Assembly (NCBI RefSeq): GCF_021172045.1
Contig: NZ_CP087164.1
Coordinates: 372,001 to 436,000 of the forward strand
Reading direction: 5' to 3'
Source: Capillimicrobium parvum
GTDB lineage: Bacteria; Actinomycetota; Thermoleophilia; Solirubrobacterales; Solirubrobacteraceae
DNA: 64,000 nt
Shown here: positions 52,683 to 62,367 of the stretch, piece by piece
How the letters are laid out: the number at the start of each line of letters is the position of its first letter
How positions within the stretch are numbered: position 1 is the stretch's first letter
The notes under the pieces: generated by a model
The model's database searches: none
Seen by the model: the letters and a program-made list of their open reading frames with translations, nothing else
Told to the model about the DNA's origin: nothing
Translations under genes and position numbers: made by a program

Positions 52683-52856
52683 ATGACCTCCAACTCACGC
52701 CTCAGCGCACCGCACATCTACATCGAATGCGACCTCGCCGAGGGGCAGACCATCGCCGAGTACAACCGCGAGCGCCGTCCGGTGCGACCGGGGCGGCGCG
52801 GGCTGCGGCGGCTGCTGAGCGCGACGCGCGCCCGCGGGCCGCGGGTCGCCGCGTAG
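52683..52856 (+). CDS. Small conserved-looking basic protein
   Basis: A 57-residue protein: [26 protein letters not shown], then an Arg-rich tail ([20 protein letters not shown]). The [17 protein letters not shown] core resembles short proteins I associate with Solirubrobacterales genomes; no function is known to me. It overlaps, in another frame, the only canonical start of the following hydrolase, so either that start is wrong or the genes truly overlap by 130 bases. Confidence 0.55.
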   Translation: MTSNSRLSAPHIYIECDLAEGQTIAEYNRERRPVRPGRRGLRRLLSATRARGPRVAA

Positions 52857-53782
52857 GCCTCCTCACCCTCATCCTCGCGGTCGCGGCCGGGGCGCTCCTC
52901 CTTCCGCCCCGGCCCGCCGCGGCGGCACCGTTTCGCGCGCACGTCCAGACCGTCCGCGCCGGTGCCGACCGCATCGCCTACTACGAGCGCGGCAGCGGCC
53001 CGCCGCTCGTCATGGCGATCGGGACGGGCTCCACGATGGCCGAGTGGGACCCCGCGCTCCTGCGTCTGCTCGCCGCCCGCCACCGGCTCATCCTGTTCGA
53101 CTACGCGGGCGTCGGGCGCTCGTCGCCCCTGCGCGGCCGCCGGACCTCGTTCGCGGCGATGGCCGACCAGACCGCGCGCTTCATGCGTGCCGCCGGCGCG
53201 CCCCGCGCCGACGTGCTCGGCTGGTCGATGGGCGGCTTCGTCGCCCAGCAGCTCGCGATCCGCCATCCGAGCAGCGTGCGCCGGCTCGTCCTGGCCGGGA
53301 CGAACCCCGGCGGGCGGTGCTCCGTGCTCGGCCCGCGGTGGGCGCAGGAGATCGACAGCGGCGCCGACTCCGATGCCGACGCCCTGAAGGTCCTCTATCC
53401 CCGGACCCGCTCGGGGCGCGCGGAGGGCGGCGCGTTCCTGCGCCGGCTGGTGCGCGCGAGCGCGAGCGGTGAGATCCCCGACGACTTCCGCGTCCCCGCC
53501 GCCACCGTGCGCGCCCAGGTCGCCGCCGAGGACCCGTGGCTGCGCAGCGACGCGAACTTCTCCGCGCTGGGCCGCGTGCGCGCGCCCGCCCTCGTCGCCG
53601 GCGGGATGCGCGACGTCGTGGTGCCGCCGGCCAACGTCCGCCGCATCGCGCGGCGCATCCCGGGCGCCCGCCTCGAGCTCTACCGCGGCGCCGGCCACGC
53701 GTTCCTGTTCGGCGACCGGCGCCGCTTCGCCCGCTCCGTCGACGCGTTCCTCGGCCCGGGGGGCCCGGCGGGCCACCGCTGA
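52727..53782 (+). CDS. Exported alpha/beta-hydrolase
   Basis: The core is a clear alpha/beta-hydrolase: [25 protein letters not shown] (oxyanion region), [13 protein letters not shown], the nucleophile elbow [15 protein letters not shown] (G-W-S-M-G), the acid in [14 protein letters not shown] and the His in [13 protein letters not shown] hydrophobic signal-like stretch ([23 protein letters not shown]) precedes it, so it is likely exported. The stretch begins right after the stop of the small gene at 52683-52856, but no ATG, GTG or TTG in this frame exists there. The nearest is ATG 52727, giving 351 residues with an odd Arg-rich lead. A non-standard start near 52857 is possible. Confidence 0.72.
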   Translation: MRPRRGADHRRVQPRAPSGATGAARAAAAAERDARPRAAGRRVGLLTLILAVAAGALLLPPRPAAAAPFRAHVQTVRAGADRIAYYERGSGPPLVMAIGTGSTMAEWDPALLRLLAARHRLILFDYAGVGRSSPLRGRRTSFAAMADQTARFMRAAGAPRADVLGWSMGGFVAQQLAIRHPSSVRRLVLAGTNPGGRCSVLGPRWAQEIDSGADSDADALKVLYPRTRSGRAEGGAFLRRLVRASASGEIPDDFRVPAATVRAQVAAEDPWLRSDANFSALGRVRAPALVAGGMRDVVVPPANVRRIARRIPGARLELYRGAGHAFLFGDRRRFARSVDAFLGPGGPAGHR

Positions 53783-53810
53783 CGCCGGCGCGCGGCGCCC
53801 TGCGCCGGCG
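53783..53810 (+). terminator. GC hairpin directly after the hydrolase stop
   Basis: CGCCGGCGC (53783-53791) pairs perfectly with GCGCCGGCG (53802-53810) around a 10-base loop, immediately after the stop at 53782. It separates the hydrolase from the acyl-CoA ligase gene. Confidence 0.55.
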
Positions 53811-53904
53811 AGCGCAGCTTCGCTCAGCAGAGTCGGGGTCGATCGCCCACACCCACGCGGGCGGCCTGCCGGACCACTGTAAGGTCAGCCGTGAGGAGGG
53901 AGCA

Positions 53905-55542
53905 ATGAGCGATCCGGCCTACGCGCACGGCGTGTACGACGTCCCGCTGATCGGGCAGACGATCGGTGCCAACCTCGAGTCGACCGCGGCCCGATTCGCC
54001 GACCGCGAGGCGTTCGTGTCCTGCGCGCAGGGCGTGCGCCTGACCTATGCCGAGCTCGACGCGGCGGTCGACCGGCTCGCCACGGGCCTGCTGGACCGGG
54101 GCATCGGCCACGGAGACCGGGTCGGGATCTGGGCGCCGAACTGCGTGGAGTGGGCGCTCGTGCAGTACGCGACCGCCAAGGCCGGGGCGATCCTCGTCAA
54201 CGTCAACCCGGCCTACCGCACGCACGAGCTGGCCTACGCGCTGCGCCAGTCGGGCGTGCGCATGCTGGTGAGCGCCCAGGCGTTCAAGTCGAGCGACTAC
54301 GTCGCGATGGTGGACGAGGTCGCGGGCGATCTGCCGGCGCTGGAGGAGACGGTGTTCCTCGACGGCGACGCGTGGCGCGAGCTCGCCGCGACGGCGGCGG
54401 ACCGTGGGCGGATCGCCGAGCGCATGGCGCAGCTGACGTTCGACGACCCGATCAACATCCAGTACACCAGCGGCACGACGGGCTTTCCGAAGGGCGCGAC
54501 GCTCAGCCACCACAACATCCTCAACAACGGCTTCTTCGTCGGCGAGCTGCTCGGCTGCACCGAGGCCGACCGCATCTGCATCCCCGTGCCGTTCTACCAC
54601 TGCTTCGGCATGGTCATGGGCAATCTCGCGGCGACGACGCACGGCGCGTGCATGGTCGTGCCGGCGCCGTCGTTCGAGCCGGGCGCCACCCTGCGCGCCG
54701 TGGCGCAGGAGCGCTGCACGGCGCTGTACGGGGTGCCGACGATGTTCATCGCCGAGCTGGCCGACCCGAGCTTCGCCGAGCACGACCTGTCGTCGCTGCG
54801 CACGGGGATCATGGCCGGCTCGCCGTGCCCGGTCGAGGTCATGCGCCGCGTCGTCGACGAGATGCACATGGACGAGGTCGCCATCTGCTACGGCATGACG
54901 GAGACGTCGCCGGTGTCGACGCAGACCCGGGCCGGCGATCCGCTCGACCTGCGCGTCTCGACGGTCGGCCGGCCCGGCCCGCACGTCGAGATCAAGGTCG
55001 TCGACCCGGACACGCGCCTGACCGTCGGACGCGGCGAGACCGGCGAGCTGTGCACGCGCGCCTACAGCGTGATGCTCGGCTACTGGGAGGAGCCCGAGAA
55101 GACGGCCGAGGCGATCGACGCGGCCGGCTGGATGCACACCGGCGATCTGGCGACGATGGACGAGGCGGGCTACTGCAACATCGTGGGGCGCATCAAGGAC
55201 ATGGTCATCCGCGGCGGGGAGAACGTCTACCCGCGCGAGATCGAGGAGTTCCTCTACGCGCATCCCGACATCGCCGACGTGCAGGTCGTCGGCGTCCCCG
55301 ATGAGCGCTTCGGCGAGGAGCTGTGCGCGTGCGTGCGGCTGCGCGAGGGCGCGGCGCTCGGCGACGACGAGGTCCGCGGCTTCTGCCGCGGGCGCGTGGC
55401 GCACTTCAAGGTGCCGCGCTACATCATGTTCGTCGACGAGTTCCCGATGACCGTCACCGGCAAGGTGCAGAAGTTCAGGCTGCGCGACGAGGCGGTCGCG
55501 CGCCTCGGCCTCGAGGGCGCGGCCGCCGTGCGCAGCGCCTGA
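53905..55542 (+). CDS. Medium/long-chain acyl-CoA ligase (AMP-binding, FadD-type)
   Basis: A 545-residue adenylate-forming enzyme that activates a carboxylic acid with ATP and CoA. The P-loop-like A3 motif is [18 protein letters not shown] (~ residue 190), A5 is [11 protein letters not shown]7 [11 protein letters not shown]8 the hinge [21 protein letters not shown] and A10 the catalytic Lys in [13 protein letters not shown]. The style is that of the FadD35/acyl-CoA synthetase group found beside leucine-catabolic acc genes in mycobacteria. Strong ribosome site GAGGAGG before ATG 53905. It likely supplies acyl-CoA to the dehydrogenase and carboxylase encoded at 56544-61154. Confidence 0.92.
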   Translation: MSDPAYAHGVYDVPLIGQTIGANLESTAARFADREAFVSCAQGVRLTYAELDAAVDRLATGLLDRGIGHGDRVGIWAPNCVEWALVQYATAKAGAILVNVNPAYRTHELAYALRQSGVRMLVSAQAFKSSDYVAMVDEVAGDLPALEETVFLDGDAWRELAATAADRGRIAERMAQLTFDDPINIQYTSGTTGFPKGATLSHHNILNNGFFVGELLGCTEADRICIPVPFYHCFGMVMGNLAATTHGACMVVPAPSFEPGATLRAVAQERCTALYGVPTMFIAELADPSFAEHDLSSLRTGIMAGSPCPVEVMRRVVDEMHMDEVAICYGMTETSPVSTQTRAGDPLDLRVSTVGRPGPHVEIKVVDPDTRLTVGRGETGELCTRAYSVMLGYWEEPEKTAEAIDAAGWMHTGDLATMDEAGYCNIVGRIKDMVIRGGENVYPREIEEFLYAHPDIADVQVVGVPDERFGEELCACVRLREGAALGDDEVRGFCRGRVAHFKVPRYIMFVDEFPMTVTGKVQKFRLRDEAVARLGLEGAAAVRSA

Positions 55543-55622
55543 CGCGGCGCTCATCCGCGGCTGTACGCGCCGGCACTCGAGCGCGTAGCGCAGCGGCGGC
55601 TGGGGCGAGACGGCGTCGGCCG

Positions 55623-55857
55623 ATGTGCGCGCCCCGTCTCATCCTCGCGGCGATCCTCACCGAGGACGTGCGCCGCGGGCTGCGCTTCGCCGACGGCGTG
55701 CGCACGGGCCTCGTGAACATCAACGAGACGACGAACCACTGGGAGAACCACCTTGCCGTTCGGCGGGCGCGCGGAGAGCGCCAGCGGGGTCGGGAGGATC
55801 GGCGGGCGCCACGCGATGGACACGCTGACCGAGCTGCAGACGGTCGTGATCGCCCCC
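55623..55857 (+). pseudogene. Decayed C-terminal fragment of an aldehyde dehydrogenase
   Basis: Reading one frame from 55623 gives LAAILTEDVRRGLRFADGVRTGLVNINETTNHWENH. A one-base insertion at about 55750-55754 then shifts to the frame LPFGGRAESASGVGRIGGRHAMDTLTELQTVVI. Joined, this is the end of an NAD(P)-dependent aldehyde dehydrogenase: the A-I-x-T-x-D-x-x-R-G-L region, R-T-G-x-V-x-I-N and P-F-G-G-x-x-x-S-G. The catalytic Cys and Glu regions are missing, and there is no in-frame stop at the usual place. It fills most of the 343-bp gap between the ligase and the TetR gene, suggesting the cluster once held an aldehyde dehydrogenase gene. Confidence 0.75.
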
Positions 55858-55885
55858 TGCGGCGACGCCGGGCCGGGCCGGCCGC

Positions 55886-56482
55886 TCAGGCGCGGATCGC
55901 GTCGAGCACCAGGTCGCTGTAGCCGTCGGCGATCGCCTCGGGCGTCAGCCGGCCGCCCGGGCGGTACCACGTCGGCATGTGGTTCACCATGCCGAGCAGG
56001 GCGAGCGCGAGCAGGCGCCGGTCGCCGGACCGGCCGTCGAGGTCGCCGATGATCGCGCCCAGGCGGGCCTCGAACGCGCGGCGGCTGCGGCGCACGTCCT
56101 GCCAGCGCGGATCGCTCTCGACCGCATGGCGCTCCTGCGCGAAGACGAGCATGTGGAAGCGATGGTCGGCGACGTGCCGCACCCAGGCGCGCACCAGCTC
56201 GCGCAGCTTCTCCTCGGGCGCGTCGCCGGCGGCGGCGATCGCGTCCGCGCGCTCCAGCAGCGGGTCCATGAGCTGTCCGAAGATCGCGAACAGCAGCTGC
56301 TCCTTGCCGTCGATGTAGTGGTAGATGCCGCCGACGGCGAGCCCGGCCGCCTCGCTGAGGTCGGCGATGCTCGTCGCCTGGTAGCCCCGCCGGGCGAACA
56401 GCTCGGCCGCGGTCGCGATGACCCGCTCCCGGCGCTCGTCGTAGCGCGCGCGGAGGCGGGGCTGGCTCGGCTTCGTGGGCAT
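55886..56482 (-). CDS. TetR-family repressor, likely of the acyl-CoA/leucine catabolic genes
   Basis: A 198-residue TetR protein. The helix-turn-helix lies at residues ~15-60 with VIATAAELFARRGYQATSIADLSEAAGLAVGGIYHYIDGKEQLLFAI, read in segments; GGIYHYIDGKEQL is the recognition region. The C-terminal domain (GMVNHMPTWYRPGGRLTPEAIAD) resembles acyl-CoA-responsive repressors that control fatty- or branched-acid catabolism. ATG 56482 or GTG 56488 could start it. It is divergent from the acyl-CoA dehydrogenase gene, and the gap contains two matching palindromes (56495-56531), so it very likely represses both directions. Confidence 0.88.
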   Translation of the reverse strand: MPTKPSQPRLRARYDERRERVIATAAELFARRGYQATSIADLSEAAGLAVGGIYHYIDGKEQLLFAIFGQLMDPLLERADAIAAAGDAPEEKLRELVRAWVRHVADHRFHMLVFAQERHAVESDPRWQDVRRSRRAFEARLGAIIGDLDGRSGDRRLLALALLGMVNHMPTWYRPGGRLTPEAIADGYSDLVLDAIRA

Positions 56483-56494
56483 CTCCACAACGGT

Positions 56495-56531
56495 ACCGAA
56501 GGATCATTCGGAAACCGAGTCGTCATTCGGT
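56495..56531. promoter_or_regulatory. Two tandem operator palindromes overlapping the acyl-CoA dehydrogenase promoter
   Basis: Site 1 is ACCGAA-ggatca-TTCGGA (56495-56512), site 2 is ACCGAG-tcgtca-TTCGGT (56514-56531). Both follow ACCGAR-N6-TTCGGW and their centres are 19 bp apart, about two helical turns, as expected for two TetR dimers side by side. TATAAA (56531-56536) directly abuts site 2 and is a good -10; transcription would start at about 56543, the ATG of the dehydrogenase, i.e. a leaderless mRNA. Occupied sites would block it. Confidence 0.65.
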
Positions 56532-56543
56532 ATAAAGGGGGCC

Positions 56544-57677
56544 ATGGACTTCGACCTCTCCGACGACCACGAGCTGCTGCGCCGCACCGTCCGCGAGTTC
56601 GCTGAGGGCGAGGTGGCCCCCGTCGCGGAGGAGCTCGACCGCACGAAGGCCTTCCCCTACGAGATCGTCCGCAAGATGGGCGAGCTGGGGTGGATGGGCA
56701 TCCCGTTCCCGGAGGAGGTCGGCGGCGCCGGGGGCGACACGCTGGCCTACGCGCTCGCCGTCGAGGAGCTCACGCGCGTGGACTCCTCCGTCGCCATCAC
56801 GCTCTGCGCGCACACGAGCCTCGGCACCCAGCCGATCTACCTGTTCGGCTCCGAGGAGCAGAAGGCCGACTGGCTGCCGGAGCTGACGGCGGGGCGCAAG
56901 CTCGGCGCGTTCGGACTGACCGAGCCGGAGGCGGGCAGCGACGCCGGCAACACCCGCACGCGCGCCCGGCTCGACGGCGGCGAATGGGTCATCGACGGCG
57001 CCAAGCAGTTCATCACGAACGCGGGCACCGACATCTCGGGCGTCGTCTGCATCACCGCGAGGACCGGGGAGGACGAGATCTCGAACATCGTCGTCCCCAA
57101 CGGCACGCCGGGCTACGAGCAGGGCGAGCCCTACCGGAAGATGGGCTGGAACGCGTCCGACACGCGGCCGCTGACCTTCACCGACTGCCGCGTCCCCGAG
57201 GCGAACCTCCTCGGCCCGCGCGGCGCCGGCTTCAAGCAGTTCCTCCACATCCTCGACATCGGGCGCATCGGCGTCGCGGCGATGGGGGTCGGGCTGGCCC
57301 AGGGCGCGCTGGACCAGGCGATCGCGTACGCGAAGGAGCGCCGCGCCTTCGGCAAGCCGATCTCGAAGTTCCAGGCGATCCAGAGCAAGCTCGCCGACAT
57401 GTCCACGGAGATCGAGGCGGCGCGGCTGCTCGTCTACAAGACCGCGCTGCTCAAGGACGCGGGCCGGTCGTTCACGCTCACCGCCGCCCAGGCCAAGCTG
57501 AAGACCGGCCGCCTCGCCGTGCGCTGCAGCGAGGAGGCGGTCCAGATCCACGGCGGCTACGGCTACATCGAGGAGTACCCGGTGTGCCGGTTCTACCGCG
57601 ACGCGAAGATCCTGACCATCGGCGAGGGCACCGACGAGGTGCAGCAGATGGTCATCGCGCGGGCGCTGGGCGCGTAG
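56544..57677 (+). CDS. Acyl-CoA dehydrogenase (short/branched-chain type)
   Basis: A 377-residue flavoenzyme that introduces the alpha-beta double bond in an acyl-CoA and passes electrons to ETF. FGLTEPEAGSDAGNTRTRA is the FAD/substrate motif (~ residue 130), KQFITNAGTDISGV follows, and RRAFGKPISKFQAIQSKLADM, QIHGGYGYIEEYPVCRFYRDAKILTIGEGTDEVQ form the C-terminal FAD site with the catalytic Glu in GEGTDE. Length matches the tetrameric family. It is the first gene of a probable operon with the biotin carboxylase and carboxyltransferase genes; in that context an isovaleryl- or other branched-acyl-CoA substrate is likely but not proven. Confidence 0.92.
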   Translation: MDFDLSDDHELLRRTVREFAEGEVAPVAEELDRTKAFPYEIVRKMGELGWMGIPFPEEVGGAGGDTLAYALAVEELTRVDSSVAITLCAHTSLGTQPIYLFGSEEQKADWLPELTAGRKLGAFGLTEPEAGSDAGNTRTRARLDGGEWVIDGAKQFITNAGTDISGVVCITARTGEDEISNIVVPNGTPGYEQGEPYRKMGWNASDTRPLTFTDCRVPEANLLGPRGAGFKQFLHILDIGRIGVAAMGVGLAQGALDQAIAYAKERRAFGKPISKFQAIQSKLADMSTEIEAARLLVYKTALLKDAGRSFTLTAAQAKLKTGRLAVRCSEEAVQIHGGYGYIEEYPVCRFYRDAKILTIGEGTDEVQQMVIARALGA

Positions 57678-57684
57678 CGGTCGG

Positions 57685-59592
57685 ATGTTCGCCCGCGTGC
57701 TGGTCGCCAACCGGGGCGAGATCGCCGTCCGCGTGATGCGCACGCTGCGGCGGCTCGGCATCGAGTCGGTCGCGGTCTACAGCGACGCAGACGCCGGCGC
57801 GCCCCACGTGCGTGCGGCCGACGCCGCGGTGCGGCTCGGGCCGGCGCCGGCGGCGCAGTCGTACCTCTCCGTCGAGAAGGTGATCGAGGCGGCGCAGCGC
57901 ACCGGCGCCGAGGCGATCCATCCCGGCTACGGCTTCCTCTCCGAGCGGCCTGCGCTGCCCGAGGCATGCGCGGCGGCCGGCATCGCGTTCGTCGGTCCGG
58001 GCGCGGAGGCGATGGCGCTGCTCGGCGACAAGGTCGCGGCCAAGGAGGTCGCCGAGCGGGCGGGCGTGCCGATCGTGCCCGGCCTGCACCGGGCGGCGCT
58101 GACCGACGACGAGATCGGCGACTGGGCCGCCGGCCAGGAGCTGCCGCTGATGCTCAAGGCCGCGGCGGGAGGCGGCGGGCGCGGGATGCGGGTCGTGCGC
58201 GCGCTCGGCGATCTGCCCGAGGCGGTGGGTGCGGCGCGGCGCGAGGCGATGGGCGCGTTCGGCGACGACCGGCTGCTCGTCGAGCGCTACCTCGAGCGCC
58301 CCCGCCACATCGAGGTGCAGGTCATCGCTGACGCCCACGGCACGGTGCTGCATCTCGGGGAGCGCGAGTGCAGCCTGCAGCGCCGCCACCAGAAGGTCGT
58401 CGAGGAGGCGCCGTCGCCGGTGGTCGACGGCGAGCTGCGCATGCGGATGGGCGAGGCCGCGGTGGCGCTCGCGCGGTCGGCCGGATACGTGAACGCCGGC
58501 ACGGTCGAGCTGATCGCCGCCCGCGACGACCCGTCGAGCTTCTACTTCCTCGAGATGAACGCCCGCCTCCAGGTCGAGCACCCGGTCACGGAAGCGGTCT
58601 GCGGCCTGGACGTCGTCGAGCTGCAGCTGCGCGTGGCGGCGGGCGAGCCGCTGCCGCTGGGCCAGGACGACGTCCGCCTCGACGGCCACGCGATCGAGGC
58701 GCGCGTCTACGCCGAGGACCCGGCCACCGGCTTCCTGCCGTCGACCGGGCGGATCGCCGGCTATCGCGAGCCGAGCGGGGTGCGGGTCGACTCCGGCGTC
58801 GCCGCCGGCTCGGTCGTCGGCTCGGACTACGACCCGATGCTGGCGAAGGTGATCGCCCACGGGCCGGACCGCGCCACCGCGCTGGCTCGCCTGGACCACG
58901 CGCTGGGCGAGATGCTCGTCGTGGGCCCGACGACGAACGCCGCCTGGCTGCGCGCGCTCCTGCGCCGGCCCGAGGTGCGCACGGGCGAGCTCGACACCGG
59001 CCTGATCGAGCGCCTCGGCGACGAGGTCGCGCCGCCGCCGCCCGCCGCCGACCTCGCCGGCGTCGCGGTGGCCGCGCTGACCGGCCCGCCGCCGACCGAC
59101 GATCCGTGGGACGCCCGCGACGGCTGGCGCCCCGGCGGCGCGCGTGCGGTTGCGCACGCGCTGCTCAGCGGGCCGGACGGGCCGGCGATGGCGGCGCTCG
59201 AACCGGGTGCCGCGGACCGCATCGCGCGCCGCGGCGACGGCGCGCTGCTCGTGTGCGGCGACGACGGCGTGGCGCGGACCATCGACGTGATCGGCGACGG
59301 CGACGCCGTCTGGCTCGTCGACGCCGGCGTCCCGACCCGCTGGGCGCCCGCCACCGACTCGGCCGCTCAGCACCACGGGTCCGGGTCGCTCGAGGCGCCG
59401 ATGCCCGGCGTCGTGCTCGACGTCCGCGCCGCGCTCGGCGCGACGGTCACCGAAGGGGACGTGCTGGTCGTGCTCGAGTCGATGAAGATGGAGCTGACGG
59501 TGGTCGCGCCCGCGGAGGGGACGGTCGCCGAGCTGCACGTCCAGCCGGGCGACACCGTCACGCGCGGCCAGGTCATGGTGGTGGTCGAGTGA
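57685..59592 (+). CDS. Acyl-CoA carboxylase alpha subunit: biotin carboxylase plus biotin carrier (methylcrotonyl-CoA type)
   Basis: A 635-residue two-part protein. Residues 1-~445 are biotin carboxylase: [26 protein letters not shown], the ATP-grasp Gly-rich loop [46 protein letters not shown], and [14 protein letters not shown]. The last ~70 residues are the biotin carrier with the biotinylated Lys in [10 protein letters not shown] region between them corresponds to the BT domain linking alpha and beta subunits. It carboxylates biotin with bicarbonate and ATP. It starts 7 bp after the dehydrogenase and overlaps the beta-subunit gene by four bases. Confidence 0.94.
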   Translation: MFARVLVANRGEIAVRVMRTLRRLGIESVAVYSDADAGAPHVRAADAAVRLGPAPAAQSYLSVEKVIEAAQRTGAEAIHPGYGFLSERPALPEACAAAGIAFVGPGAEAMALLGDKVAAKEVAERAGVPIVPGLHRAALTDDEIGDWAAGQELPLMLKAAAGGGGRGMRVVRALGDLPEAVGAARREAMGAFGDDRLLVERYLERPRHIEVQVIADAHGTVLHLGERECSLQRRHQKVVEEAPSPVVDGELRMRMGEAAVALARSAGYVNAGTVELIAARDDPSSFYFLEMNARLQVEHPVTEAVCGLDVVELQLRVAAGEPLPLGQDDVRLDGHAIEARVYAEDPATGFLPSTGRIAGYREPSGVRVDSGVAAGSVVGSDYDPMLAKVIAHGPDRATALARLDHALGEMLVVGPTTNAAWLRALLRRPEVRTGELDTGLIERLGDEVAPPPPAADLAGVAVAALTGPPPTDDPWDARDGWRPGGARAVAHALLSGPDGPAMAALEPGAADRIARRGDGALLVCGDDGVARTIDVIGDGDAVWLVDAGVPTRWAPATDSAAQHHGSGSLEAPMPGVVLDVRAALGATVTEGDVLVVLESMKMELTVVAPAEGTVAELHVQPGDTVTRGQVMVVVE

Positions 59593-61154
59593 GCACGCTG
59601 CTGACCACCCACGCCCACCCCGGCACGCCCGAGTTCGAGGCGAACGAGGCTGAGCACCGCCGCCTTCTCGGCGAGCTGCACGAGCGGCTGGCCCGCGCCG
59701 CGCTCGGCGGCGGCGAGCGCTCGCGCGAGCGCCACGCCGCGCGCGGCAAGCTCCTGCCCCGAGACCGCGTCGAGCGCCTGTGCGATCCGGGGGCGCCGTT
59801 CCTCGAGCTCAGCCCGCTCGCCGCGGAGGACCTCTACGACGGCGACGCGCCGGGTGCGGGGATCATCACCGGCGTCGGCCGGGTGTCGGGCCGCGAGGTC
59901 GTCGTCGTCGCCAACGACGCGACCGTCAAGGGCGGCACGTACTACCCGATGACGGTCAAGAAGCACCTGCGCGCCCAGGCCGTCGCGCTGGCCAACGAGC
60001 TGCCGTGCGTCTACCTCGTCGACTCGGGCGGCGCGTTCCTGCCCCTCCAGGACGACGTCTTCCCCGACCGCGAGCACTTCGGCCGCATCTTCTTCAACCA
60101 GGCGACCATGTCCGCTCGCGGGATCCCGCAGATCGCCGCGGTCCTCGGCTCCTGCACGGCGGGCGGCGCGTACGTCCCGGCGATGAGCGACGAGACGGTG
60201 ATCGTGCGCGAGCAGGGCACGATCTTCCTCGGCGGCCCCCCGCTCGTGAAGGCGGCGACCGGCGAGGTGGTGACGGCGGAGGAGCTCGGCGGCGGCGACC
60301 TGCACGCGCGAACCTCGGGCGTCGTCGACCACCTCGCCGACGACGACGACCACGCGCTGCGCATCGTGCGCTCGATCGTCGCGACGCTCGGGCCCAAGCG
60401 GCCCGCGCCATGGGAGCGACGGCCCGTGACGGAGCCCGCCGTCGACCCCGGCACGCTCTACGGCGCGGTCCCGCCCGACAGCCGGACGCCCTACGACCCG
60501 CGCGAGGTGATCGCCCGCACCGTCGACGGCAGCCTCCTGCACGAGTTCAAGCAGACGTACGGCACGACGGTCGTGTGCGGGTTCGCGCACATCCACGGCC
60601 ACCCGGTCGGCGTCATCGCCAACCACGGCATCCTGTTCTCGGAGAGCGCGCTGAAGGCGGCGCACTTCATCGAGCTGTGCGACCAGCGCGGCGTGCCGCT
60701 GCTGTTCCTGCAGAACATCTCCGGGTTCATGGTCGGCCGCGACTACGAGGCCGGCGGCATCGCCAAGGACGGCGCGAAGATGGTGTCGGCGGTCGCGACG
60801 GCCCGGGTGCCGAAGCTGACGGTGATCGTCGGCGGGTCGTTCGGGGCGGGCAACTACGGGATGTGCGGCCGCGCGTACGACCCGCGCTTCCTGTGGATGT
60901 GGCCGAACGCGCGCATCTCGGTGATGGGCGGCGAGCAGGCGGCGACGGTGATGGAGACGGTGGGCCAGGCCGAGGCCGGCGCGCAGTTGCGCGAGCAGTA
61001 CGAGCACCAGGGCAATCCGTACTACTCGACCGCCCGCCTCTGGGACGACGGCGTGATCGACCCGCTCGACACGCGACGGGTCCTCGGGCTGGCCCTCGGC
61101 GCCTGCGCGAACGCCCCGATCGGGCCGCGCACGGTGCCCGTCTTCAGGATGTGA
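59589..61154 (+). CDS. Acyl-CoA carboxylase beta subunit, methylcrotonyl-CoA-carboxylase-like carboxyltransferase
   Basis: A 521-residue carboxyltransferase of crotonase fold. The N-half has [83 protein letters not shown] and [18 protein letters not shown] with [19 protein letters not shown], which match methylcrotonyl-CoA carboxylase rather than propionyl- or acetyl-CoA carboxylase. The C-half has [27 protein letters not shown]. The pair therefore most likely works in leucine breakdown. GTG 59589 overlaps the alpha gene (GTGA). Its end overlaps the convergent MocA-like gene by 11 bp. Confidence 0.93.
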   Translation: MSTLLTTHAHPGTPEFEANEAEHRRLLGELHERLARAALGGGERSRERHAARGKLLPRDRVERLCDPGAPFLELSPLAAEDLYDGDAPGAGIITGVGRVSGREVVVVANDATVKGGTYYPMTVKKHLRAQAVALANELPCVYLVDSGGAFLPLQDDVFPDREHFGRIFFNQATMSARGIPQIAAVLGSCTAGGAYVPAMSDETVIVREQGTIFLGGPPLVKAATGEVVTAEELGGGDLHARTSGVVDHLADDDDHALRIVRSIVATLGPKRPAPWERRPVTEPAVDPGTLYGAVPPDSRTPYDPREVIARTVDGSLLHEFKQTYGTTVVCGFAHIHGHPVGVIANHGILFSESALKAAHFIELCDQRGVPLLFLQNISGFMVGRDYEAGGIAKDGAKMVSAVATARVPKLTVIVGGSFGAGNYGMCGRAYDPRFLWMWPNARISVMGGEQAATVMETVGQAEAGAQLREQYEHQGNPYYSTARLWDDGVIDPLDTRRVLGLALGACANAPIGPRTVPVFRM

Positions 61155-61725
61155 GGCCGCGTAGGTCCTCGGGAGTGTCGACGTCGACCGACGCCTCCGC
61201 CGGCCCGCACTCGACCTCGAGCACCACATGTCGGGCGAGCAGCTCGCGGGCGCCCGCGTCGCCGCGCAGCTCGCCGACCGCGTGCAGCAGCTCGCGGCGA
61301 AGCGCCACGGGGTGACCGGGACGCTCGCCCCACCGGCCGCGCACCGCGGCCACGTCGGCCGGAGCGGACCGCGCGGCCGCCACGACGGCGTCGATCGCCG
61401 CCGCCGTCATCCGCGGCTCGTCGCCCAGCGTGACGACGAGCCACGCGGCGTCGCCCGCGGCGCCGGCGGCGCAGCGCAGCGATGCGGCCAGGCCCTCCTC
61501 CCAGCCGGCGCACGAGACGACCCGGGCGCGGCCCGGCCGGATCGCGCCGCGCACCTCGTCGCCGTGCGCGCCCACGACGACGACGACCTCGTCGAGCGCC
61601 TGCGCCGCGCACGCCGCGTCGACCGCCCACTGCACCAGCGGACGGCCGCCGAGGGGGGCGAGCTGCTTGACCGCGCCGAACCGCCGGCCGGCGCCGGCGG
61701 CCAGCACCGCGCCGCAGACGTCCAT
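61144..61725 (-). CDS. MobA/MocA-like nucleotidyltransferase
   Basis: A 193-residue NTP transferase of the MobA/MocA group. It opens with [33 protein letters not shown], the nucleotide-binding loop (L-A-A-G-x-G-R-R-F/M-G-x-x-K). [21 protein letters not shown] carries the G-D-x-P metal motif, and [29 protein letters not shown] matches the GHPV segment of MocA (CTP:molybdopterin cytidylyltransferase) and related enzymes. It may finish a molybdenum cofactor for a xanthine-dehydrogenase-type enzyme, but no such enzyme is in the window. Its ATG overlaps the stop of the TetR gene upstream by one base, so the two are one operon. Confidence 0.82.
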   Translation of the reverse strand: MDVCGAVLAAGAGRRFGAVKQLAPLGGRPLVQWAVDAACAAQALDEVVVVVGAHGDEVRGAIRPGRARVVSCAGWEEGLAASLRCAAGAAGDAAWLVVTLGDEPRMTAAAIDAVVAAARSAPADVAAVRGRWGERPGHPVALRRELLHAVGELRGDAGARELLARHVVLEVECGPAEASVDVDTPEDLRGLTS

Positions 61726-62297
61726 CAGGCGCCGAAGCCGCGCAGCAGCCCACGGCGGGCGAGCTGCTTGGCGTCCTCGAGGCCGATCTCCCCCTCGGTG
61801 TAGCCCTTCAGCGCGCGGCGCGTGATGCCGGCGATCGCGATGAGCACCCAGCGCGCCGGCACGTCGGAGTCGAGCTCGCCTTCGCGCTGGCCGCGCTCGA
61901 TGATCGCCAGCAGCGGCGCCTCGAACCGGCGCTTGCCGTCGAGCCGGTGGGCCTCCTCGCGCTCGGGCCAGTCGAACAGCAGCCGGTAGCGCGCGCGCAC
62001 CTCGACGAGCTCCTCGACGATCTGGCCGAGGGCCTCGCCCGGGCCGACGTCGTCCCGGGCCGACTGCTCGGCGATGATCATCCCGGCCGCGTCGAGCAGC
62101 TCGTCCTCGAGCGCGTCGATGAGCTCCTCGCGCGTGGCGAAGTGCCGGTACAGCGTGGCCCGGCCGACGCCCGCCTCGGTCGCGATCCCCGCCATCCCCG
62201 CGCTCGGCCGCTCCGACAGGACGCGGGCCGCCGCGTCGAGGATGCGCCGCTCGTTGCGTGCGAAGTCCGCGCGGTGGTGGGTGGGGGACGCCGCCAC
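61725..62297 (-). CDS. TetR-family transcriptional regulator
   Basis: A 190-residue TetR protein. HTH region at residues ~10-60: ILDAAARVLSERPSAGMAGIATEAGVGRATLYRHFATREELIDALE in segments, with GVGRATLYRHFATREE as recognition helix. The C-terminal domain has the WVLIAIAGITRRAL helix and an acidic start. GTG 62297 is preferred; upstream codons are not conserved-looking. Its stop overlaps the MocA-like ATG by one base. The 70-bp gap to the next TetR gene (62368) on the same strand holds no clear palindrome. Confidence 0.86.
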   Translation of the reverse strand: MAASPTHHRADFARNERRILDAAARVLSERPSAGMAGIATEAGVGRATLYRHFATREELIDALEDELLDAAGMIIAEQSARDDVGPGEALGQIVEELVEVRARYRLLFDWPEREEAHRLDGKRRFEAPLLAIIERGQREGELDSDVPARWVLIAIAGITRRALKGYTEGEIGLEDAKQLARRGLLRGFGA

Positions 62298-62367
62298 GCC
62301 GCTAGCTTGCCACGTCAACCGGCCGTCTGCGTTCAGCGAAACCGCAATGCGAGAGCGTGTCCACCGT

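Noticed and set aside
61144-61725. Naming the nucleotidyltransferase mobA or mocA
   Set aside because: Motifs fit the group but do not separate the two, and no molybdoenzyme genes are nearby.
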